Of a stretch of 64,000 bases of DNA, positions 57,606 through 64,000 are shown piece after piece. This DNA is from Lachnospiraceae bacterium (GTDB lineage: Bacteria; Bacillota; Clostridia; Lachnospirales; Lachnospiraceae): assembly GCA_021628825.1 (NCBI GenBank), contig JAJXRY010000001.1, forward strand, positions 930,001 through 994,000, given 5' to 3'. Position 1 is the stretch's first letter. Each line of letters begins with the position of its first letter. Made by a program: the position numbers and the translations under genes. The notes below the pieces were generated by a model. That model searched no databases. It was not told the origin of the DNA and worked only from the letters and a program-made list of their open reading frames with translations.

Positions 57606-58039
57606 ATGGATCCGTCTACATTTGTGGCTTTTTTCCACGATGCGTTAAATGCCTATAATAAGATGTGCGAACCGATCCTGCAGGAATTTGATATTCCGCA
57701 GGTATCCTTTGACATCTTAATGTTCTGAAAAATAACCCTGATTTATGTACCGCCCAGCAGATCAGTGAATTCCGGAACATTAAAAAGAATCTGGTTTCTG
57801 TTCATGTGGATAAGCTGGTAACGGCAGGTTACCTGCAAAGAGGAACGGTTGCCGGGGACAGGCGGAAGATCCTGCTCTCCTGCACCGGGAAAGCGCAGCC
57901 GATTCTTAAAGCCGGCCAGGAAATGCAGCAGAATTTTAAACAGGAGCTTACCCGGAATATATCCGGAGAACACATCAGTATTTATAAGGAAATCATCGAA
58001 GCTATGGCCGGGAATGTCCGCCGGATGCTGAATGAATAA
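57606..58039 (+). CDS. MarR-family regulator, one deletion
   Basis: About 144 residues when one T is restored near 57727. FVAFFHDALNAYNKM and FDIPQVSFDILMFLKNNPDLCTAQQISEF give the dimer helix and HTH, KKNLVSVHVDKLVTAGYLQRG the recognition helix, and TVAGDRRKILLSCTGKAQPIL the wing. It lies 28 bases before a MATE transporter on the same strand, a common pairing in which the regulator responds to the transported drug. Confidence 0.83.
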
Positions 58040-58067
58040 CATGTAAATTCAAAAGGAGATCATCACT

Positions 58068-59430
58068 ATGCAGGATAACAGGAATTTTTTAGGTACGGAG
58101 CCCATTGGAAAGCTTCTGCTCAAGCTTTCGATTCCGACCGTAATCGCCCAGCTCATCAACATGCTTTATAATATTGTAGACCGGATTTATATCGGTCACA
58201 TCCCCCGGGGAAGGGAGCCTTGCCCTTACCGGAGTCGGTGTCTGTATGCCGATTATTATGATTGTTTCTGCCTTTGCAGCTCTTGTCAGCTCGGGCGGTG
58301 CACCGAGAGCATCCATCTATATGGGCAGGCAGGACAATGACTCCGCAGAACAGATCTTAGGAAACTGCTTCTCTCTCCAGATTGTGGTTTCCTTATTTCT
58401 GACTGTGATTTTACTGATCTTTGGAAAGGATTTATTACTGGCTTTCGGTGCCAGTGAAAATACCATCGGTTATGCAACCGATTACATGCGGATCTATGCC
58501 TTTGGCACCCTGTTTGTCCAGCTGACGCTTGGCATGAATGCCTTTGTAACCGCCCAGGGCTTTACAAAGATTTCCATGCTTTCTGTTCTCATCGGGGCAA
58601 TCTGTAATATTGTTTTAGATCCTGTATTCATCTTTGGCTTTCATATGGGCGTAAAGGGTGCTGCCCTTGCAACCGTCCTGTCACAGGCCATTTCCACGAT
58701 CTGGGTAGTCCTTTTCCTCTGCGGCAGGAAAACACAGATCCGTCTCCGGAAAGTCTGTCTGCTTCTCAAGGCGAATATAATTGTTCCCTGTGTTATGCTT
58801 GGACTTGCCGCCTTCATCATGCAGGCAAGTGAAAGCGTTGTAAGCGTCTGCTTCAATTCCTCCCTGCTTCGATACGGTGGTGATATTGCTGTCGGAGCAA
58901 TGACCATTTTAACCAGTGTCATGCAGTTTACCATGCTGCCCCTACAGGGAATCGCCCAGGGAGCCCAGCCTGTTTCCAGTTATAATTATGGAGCCAGAAA
59001 TGCAGACCGGGTGAAGAAAACCTTCCGTCTGCTTCTGATTACCTGTCTGACCTATTCCGTTTTGCTTTGGGCGGCTGTAGAGCTTATTCCAGGTGCATTT
59101 GTAAGCATTTTTACTTCCGATGCGGCATTGGTTTCCTTCACGGCACCCATGCTGAGAGTCTATCTGGGCGGTCTGTTCCTGTTCGGTATCCAGATTGCAT
59201 GCCAGATGACCTTTACCTCCCTTGGCAAAGCAGTAAACTCTATTGTTGTTGCTGTTGTCCGTAAATTTGTACTGCTGATTCCACTGATCTATATCATGCC
59301 TCACCTTGTGTCCAATAAAACCGTAGGTGTCTATATGGCAGAACCCATTGCGGATATTATTGCAGTACTCTTTACATCCGTTTTATTTGCGGTTCAGTTC
59401 AAAAAAGCACTTGCAGAGATTCAGAGTTAG
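58068..59430 (+). CDS. MATE-family efflux protein, one insertion
   Basis: Sodium- or proton-driven multidrug exporter, about 453 residues and twelve helices. N-terminus GTEPIGKLLLKLSIPTVIAQLINMLYNIVDRIYIG is typical; later LGNCFSLQIVVSLFL, VLIGAICNIVLDPVFIFGFHMGVKGAALATVLSQ, and LPLQGIAQGAQPVSSYNYGA. An extra C in a five-C run near 58205 breaks it. AAGGAG precedes the ATG. It probably forms an operon with the MarR gene. Confidence 0.92.
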
Positions 59431-59728
59431 CCTGTTTTTACAGGCTTCTCTTAACAACTCTGTATCATTCCACTATCGATTCATCCGTCCATGTGTCTTT
59501 TCCATCATAATTATATTTTTTTGAATATATCTCTAAAAAAATTCGACCAAACAGCACATTACATCTGCCTGTTAAGATCTGCTTGACCTCCTTTCTGTAA
59601 TCAAATAAAAATACTTATAAGATTACATTCATTAAGTAACGAACATTGACTTTCACAAGAAAAAAATAATACCGATGAGCGAATTCATTTTTTTACATAT
59701 AATTTTATTAGGAGGAGTTCTATACACA
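59431..59728. other. AT-rich intergenic region
   Basis: About 300 bases without a supported gene. A TTGACT at 59648 with a TAATAC 15 bases later is a weak promoter candidate. This marks the sharp change to AT-rich accessory DNA. Confidence 0.5.
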
Positions 59729-60285
59729 ATGAGCGAAATTATTAAAACTAATACAGAATATTCAAAATGGATTAAAGAAGTTTCTTTTAAGGTTTCGCAA
59801 CAGCCAGATAAAAAGCTGCAACAAAAGTTAATAGAGAAATGCTATCATTTGTACTGGTCTATTGGACATGATATATCCGAAAGTTACAATGAAGCCAAAT
59901 ATGAAAAAAATCCTTTTTTTCACAAAAATCTCAGTCTTGATTTACAAGACGCACTGCCTGATGTTAAGTCGTTTTCTGTAACCAACTTAAAGTATATGAA
60001 ATATTTTTTTACGACTTATACAAAAAAATTCAAATCGTCAACAAGCTGTTGATGATTGTATTTTTTATGATTCCATGGGGACATCATATACAAATAATCA
60101 ATAAATGTAAAGGTAATTTAGATAAAGCTTTATTTTTTTCGTCAAAAAAACATATGAAAATAACTGGTCAAGAGCTGTTCTTTTAAATTTCCTTGATACA
60201 AACTTATATGAAAGGGAAGGCAAAGCAATTACAAATTTTTGAGAAAAACTACTCTCCGATATTGGCAGCGACCTTGCTAAAGGGG
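59729..60285 (+). pseudogene. DUF1016 (YhcG-type) nuclease remnant
   Basis: After GGAGGAG and the ATG at 59729 comes the DUF1016 N-terminal domain (NTEYSKWIKEVS, LYWSIGHDISESYNEAKY, LDLQDALPDVKSFSVTNLKYMKYFF). The frame stops at 60052; related residues continue in other frames (INKCKGNLDKALFF, NNWSRAVLLNFLDTNLYEREGKAI, LSDIGSDLAKGVL) to about 60285 and then end. The C-terminal PD-(D/E)XK nuclease domain is missing, so the gene is a true remnant and not only a sequencing victim. Confidence 0.75.
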
Positions 60286-60326
60286 TACTTACATTGCTGC
60301 AACAGATGTAAGTACTCTATTGGTAT

Positions 60327-60509
60327 TTACCCCACACCACTTTCATTCTCCAGATGAAAATGACGGCAATCTCCGTCCTGCTCACCTTCAGAAAGCACCG
60401 ACGTTCCATATAAGTCAATACTGGTAAAGCCGCCCTGCCGGGTTTCCCCTTTCCGTGGTTCTTTCCCAGACTGCAGAATGTTTTCTGCAAGTTCGTATGG
60501 ATTTTTCAT
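60327..60509 (-). CDS. Small protein of unknown function
   Basis: 60 residues starting MKNPYELAENILQSGKEPRKG, Gly- and charge-rich, ending in HFHLENESGVG. A GGAG-like site lies before the ATG. No family recognised. It follows the broken antitoxin gene on the same strand and may be the start of a lost longer gene. Confidence 0.35.
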   Translation of the reverse strand: MKNPYELAENILQSGKEPRKGETRQGGFTSIDLYGTSVLSEGEQDGDCRHFHLENESGVG

Positions 60510-60591
60510 AAACCGGTTCTCCTGTATCTAAAAAATTTCTTTTTCACCCAGACTCATTTCATCCGCAATGAGCAGGTTAATCCGAATTTCA

Positions 60592-60862
60592 TCATAGGCT
60601 ATACCCCCGACGGATGATTTTTAACTCCTCCAGTCTCATCCAGGCACTTTCATCCTTAACTGCTTCTTCTGCTTCCTTTAACTTAATAAGAAGCCTCTTC
60701 TCTGCTTTTTCACGCTCGTAATCCTCAATATCCATAATTACAAATTTGCCTCTTCCATTCTTGGTTAAAAATACTGCTTCTCAAACCACACAATTCTTTA
60801 ATGCTTCATTATAGTTTCTTAAATCTGATATAGGTAATATATCAAGCTTAAATCCAACTTTC
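60592..60862 (-). pseudogene. Phd/YefM-type antitoxin remnant with in-frame stop
   Basis: Minus-strand reading gives LDILPISDLRNYNEALKNCVV, a TGA, then EAVFLTKNGRGKFVIMDIEDYEREKAEKRLL and a helical C-terminus to 60592. This is the Phd/YefM antitoxin pattern (VTKNGRGKxVIMxxxDY). The start codon is not clear and the TGA sits where Gly or Glu is expected. No toxin gene was recognised next to it. Confidence 0.65.
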
Positions 60863-60892
60863 TTTACTATATACTTTACACATATATTATAC

Positions 60893-60925
60893 AAAAAGAT
60901 GCTGTAATCCTACAGCATCTTTATA
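60893..60925. terminator. Bidirectional terminator
   Basis: Perfect arms AAAGATGCTGTA / TACAGCATCTTT with an ATCC loop, between the DUF2971 gene and the antitoxin remnant. Confidence 0.75.
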
Positions 60926-61036
60926 ATTGAAAGCAATTTGACCATTGTCATCCCTATGTCTAAGTCATGCTTTATTACAATATTCCTATCATTTGTCAAA
61001 TTATCACCTTTATTGCCAAACAACTTCACTATTGCA

Positions 61037-61893
61037 TTATCTCAATGGACAATCAGATACATCGACTTTATCCGCCAAATCATATAACCCATTTGAAAGT
61101 ATATATTGTTGTAATATGTTGATATTCTGCTGCGATCTTGGACCTATTATCACTTCATCAATTAGGTCTATAAATCCTGTACCCTTTTTCATTCCCCATG
61201 GCATCTGGATGAAGGATAAGGACTTTCTTCACAACATTTCCTATTTCCTTTAATGCAAATTCTGTACCTTGCTGATTCTTATTATTCATCGTTGTTACTC
61301 TTACTTCATGTTCATTTTTTTAAACGATTTATGTTTATGTAAATTACCTGTATGAATCAACCATTGTATTAATTCTTCCTCTGATGAATATACGTCTATC
61401 TCGCCTGTTTCAAAATATTTCTTTACTATATCAAGATAGGCATCACCTATTACAGAATCATTATAAAAAAACTCGATTAAATGTTATATCATTATATCCA
61501 TATAAACATTTATATAATTCCTCAACATTAAAGGATATGCAAACCCCCATAGCTGAATCACCATATCTTTCCCACTGAGCTGCATCATCTTTTTTTCAGT
61601 GGATAAGCATAATGCATATTTATAACTTAATGGAATTTTTCTTATACACTTTTTTTCAAAGAAATCATTCCTCCCATATTTAGTAAGCTCATTTTTCTAA
61701 CATCTCAATATAATAAACTGTTTCTTTTTTTGTCATTCATGGATCCCGTACTACTCATCCATATTTCGCGGTTCTTTACCATACTTAAAAATGCACTAAG
61801 TGATGTATAATGATATAATTGATTTCCAAAATCATTTTTTCGTCTTTCGCTTCCTATCTTAATCTGCTTATAATCAGCAACATTTAATTCCAT
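61037..61893 (-). CDS. DUF2971 protein, several frameshifts
   Basis: Start MELNVADYKQIKIG at 61893, then LYHYTSLSAFLSMVKNREIWMSSTGSMNDK, the DUF2971 N-terminal hallmark (YHYTS and SxxxxMND). Further pieces in other frames are LSTEKDDAAQWERYG, the C-terminal LIDEVIIGPRSQQNINILQQYI and a final SDCPLR. The joined length of about 285 residues is normal. At least four indels break it. The family is common beside restriction and defence genes; its function is unknown. Confidence 0.65.
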
Positions 61894-62115
61894 GATAAAT
61901 TATAAATTCCCTTTCTGCATTCTACCCATGCTATTTCTTTATATTGCATAAAAAGTATGTTCATAAGCATCCCGTCTATACCCCAATATCACATTACAGA
62001 ACACCTTCGCCCCAACTACTCTCTACAACTATTACCAATCAAAGCACCTATTCATGCTTTCCCCTATTCATCCATTCAATAATCAATCTCAAATATCTTC
62101 ACTTCTATATTCCTG
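61894..62115. other. AT-rich gap
   Basis: About 220 bases between vsr and the DUF2971 gene. No gene or clear signal seen. Confidence 0.5.
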
Positions 62116-62553
62116 TTACTCCTGAATATAACTATCGAATGCTATTTCTTCTACGACCTTAACACACCCTTCTATATTCTTCGCAATATCCTTCCCCCAA
62201 AAGTGCAGTACATTCCACCCAAGAAACATCAACTTGTTATCATTATTCCTATCTCTCTGCCGATTTCTTTCTATCTTAGCAATCCAATAATCTGCGTTGT
62301 TTCCTCTTTGCAATTGCTCTTTTAACTTGTCCCAATCCTTCCCATGAAAAAACTCACTATCACAAAAAATCGCTATTTTATATTTAGGAATAACAATATC
62401 CGGCTTTCCAGGCAATGATTCAACATTTTTTTGCGATACCGAAACCCTTTTTTTCCATAAGGCTTTCCTTAATTGTACTTCTATTGATGTATCCTTACTT
62501 CTAACACTTTTCATCGTCTTAGAGACTATCACTTTATCCCGAACCATATGCAA
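62116..62553 (-). CDS. vsr: Very short patch repair endonuclease Vsr
   Basis: 145 residues. SVRSKDTSIEVQLRKALWKK, NVESLPGKPDIVIPKYKIAIFCDSEFFHG (catalytic Asp and His) and WIAKIERNRQRDRNNDNKLMFLGWNVLHFW are Vsr signatures. It nicks T:G mismatches left by deamination of methylated cytosine. A compensating pair of indels near 62445 alters a few residues (KRVSVSQK for the expected KGFRYRK). It accompanies the dcm methylase gene on the same strand. Confidence 0.9.
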   Translation of the reverse strand: MHMVRDKVIVSKTMKSVRSKDTSIEVQLRKALWKKRVSVSQKNVESLPGKPDIVIPKYKIAIFCDSEFFHGKDWDKLKEQLQRGNNADYWIAKIERNRQRDRNNDNKLMFLGWNVLHFWGKDIAKNIEGCVKVVEEIAFDSYIQE

Positions 62554-62665
62554 TACCTAAACTTTTTTTATAAGTATATCATTTGACAACTGTATACCAA
62601 CTACTATTAAAATTAATGGTCTTAAGCAAAAACCTCTTTATCAATCAATTTTTGGTTTATTTACT

Positions 62666-63331
62666 CTAATATGTAACTTTTTCCTGCGGTATCTCTTCAA
62701 CAATAGTAAATTGGCTTCCACTTGGCTGCCATGTAAATCTATGCTTATCCGTTTCCTTATCATATCCTTCCAAATTATTATTCTTATTCCATTTGAAATG
62801 ATACAATTCATGATCATATCTCACTGTATCCAACTCAAAAAAATCAAATATTCGGAAAAAAATCCTTTGCTTTTTACAAGAACTACAGTCCTGACAAACT
62901 TAAATATCTGTCGCACAGCAGATACACGCTCATTCCAAATATCCAAAACCATTTTTTTCCAATAACATTTGGATCTTCACTCGTTATCTTATCTACACCA
63001 AAAACTAAACGTTGGTGAATTTCTTCCACAAACAAGCCTTACCGACTTTTTGTTCGGATATATTCTTAGAAGCCGCAAAAACAGTCTTCGCTCCCCAGCA
63101 ACAATTGTCCAACACAACATCATCAAGTCCGACATTAGATGGTTTCCAATCTGCTCCCACGCAAGTTGCAAAAATTTGTTCCCATTCATTACCTTCTAAA
63201 GACATTGCCTGCTTTGTAGCCATCATATAAACAATTTCTCTCGCAAATGTATCAACAAATTTTGCTGGAAACGTATTCATAGCAAACGGTGCAACCGCTT
63301 TATTAACTGTTCTCAATCTAGGTCCATTCAT
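62666..63331 (-). CDS. Type II restriction endonuclease, frameshifts
   Basis: Start MNGPRLRTVNKAVAPFAMNTFPAKFVDTFARE after GGAGG. It continues GNEWEQIFATCVGADWKPSNVGLDDVVLDNCCWGAKTVFA, where the D-D/E-xK-like LDDV...WGAKT is a likely nuclease core. In other frames follow VCGRNSPTFSFGVDKI, FKFVRTVVLVKS, a Tyr/Asp-rich stretch and FTWQPSGSQFTIVEEIP. It lies four bases after the dcm stop, so methylase and endonuclease are coupled. Specificity is not readable. Confidence 0.72.
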
Positions 63332-63334
63332 GCA

Positions 63335-64000
63335 CTATACCTCCCAATTAAAGATATTTCCAATATAGCACATTTTTCCCTCATATTTCATCTTTAAAAT
63401 ACAAGCGGTACAAACTTTTTCAATCACCTTTGCGACCATACTGACAGGAATAGCATTTCCTGCCTGTTTTTCTTGTTTGAGCATCCGATACGACTATCTC
63501 AAATTCATCTGGAAATCCCTGTAAGCGTAACATTTCTCTTGGTGTCAACCGTCTTTCACCGTTAACTAACAAATAATTGTAACTTGCTCCAGCCCTCAAT
63601 GCACAACTGTACGGATAAGACGAAATATTTCCAGACTTATTTTTCGTGCCATATAGCAGGAATAGTTTTTGCGGTATGCATTGCTTTTCGCTTTTTCTAC
63701 AATTTCTTTTTGATGCATAATGTTTTTTTATCTACATTCTTCTCTAAAATATCATCTAATGATCTCTTATTATCTATATTAAATTTCCAATCCATACTAA
63801 ACGGTTTCTTTGAACCAATAATAATAATTCTTTCTCTTTTTTTGTGGTAAGCCAAAAATCTAACGCGTTTAAAAACCTTATAATCCACGAAATACCCCCA
63901 ACTCGTCGCGCAAAACATGAATAATCGTCTTAAATGTTTTTTTCCACCATCATGGCTCACAAGATTTTTTTACATTTTTCTAACACAAAAAGCATTCGGC
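63335..64000 (-). CDS. C5-cytosine methyltransferase (N-terminus outside window), frameshifts
   Basis: Only the C-terminal part is present. LVSHDGGKTFKTIIHVLRDELGYFVDYKVLNA and LPQKRERIIIIGSKKPF match the region around motif VIII of cytosine methylases, followed by DILEKNVDKK, LRLQGFPDEF and the C-terminal motif X QAGNAIPVSMVAKVIEKV. Several indels break the frame. With the adjacent endonuclease and Vsr it forms a type II restriction-modification set. Confidence 0.78.

Noticed and set aside
59431..64000. Possible prophage or CRISPR locus in the AT-rich region
   Set aside because: No integrase, structural phage gene, regular spacer-repeat array or cas gene was seen.

Overview
The window looks like chromosomal DNA of a gut-type Clostridia, most likely Lachnospiraceae. 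It carries an infC-rpmI-rplT operon with an L20-type leader, a T-box ahead of thrS, a double-feoA/feoB iron operon, a GAAC-N4-GTTC SOS box, a complete-looking anaerobic (cbi) cobalamin operon under a B12 riboswitch, and many Gram-positive lipoproteins. The genus is inference. Almost everything from 1 to 54.9 kb lies on the minus strand.

Quality warning: more than thirty genes are interrupted by one-base indels, mostly an extra base in an A/T (sometimes G/C) run. Unquestionably essential genes (infC, rplT, thrS) are hit, and infC also has a stop codon where a Glu codon is expected. I read this as draft-sequence error and annotate most split frames as single CDSs spanning all pieces.

Layout: 1-2.8 kb, two tandem lipoprotein paralogues. 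3.0-3.2 kb, a tRNA-Pro with promoter and terminator. 3.2-10.7 kb, housekeeping (pepD, ribosomal operon, thrS with T-box, SEC-C protein). 10.9-14.4 kb, the feo operon facing a DtxR-family regulator, with two inverted-repeat operators on the feo promoter. 14.4-18.7 kb, a LysR regulator, a membrane protein and two PLP lyases of transsulfuration. 18.8-20.9 kb, a YolD/Y-family polymerase SOS pair. 20.9-28.1 kb, a nucleoside hydrolase, then metN-metI-hydroxyacid dehydrogenase-metQ-aminotransferase with a LysR regulator; a TATAGA-type palindrome is shared with the transsulfuration promoter.

28.1-50.3 kb is one long cobalamin operon read leftwards from a promoter and B12 riboswitch. Its order is cbiK (exported lipoprotein cobaltochelatase), a NEAT-like lipoprotein, a binding-protein/permease/ATPase importer, cobQ, cobT, cobU, cobS, a second CobU-like protein, cobC, cbiB, cobD, cbiC, cbiD, cbiF, cbiG, cbiH, a cbiJ-cbiE-cbiT fusion, cbiA and a Cys-rich protein. 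cbiL was not found. 50.4-52.8 kb holds a PfkB kinase, a GNAT enzyme and a truncated ATPase fused to a kinase-tail remnant.

52.8-57.4 kb is a self-contained signalling cassette: a LytTR-type response regulator and GHKL histidine kinase, divergent from a large predicted propeller lipoprotein whose promoter carries three 20-bp direct repeats. Copies of a 132-bp palindromic intergenic repeat lie on both sides of the lipoprotein gene. 57.6-59.4 kb is a MarR-MATE pair. 59.5-64 kb is AT-rich accessory DNA with a DUF1016 remnant, a broken antitoxin, a DUF2971 gene and a type II restriction-modification set (dcm, endonuclease, vsr).
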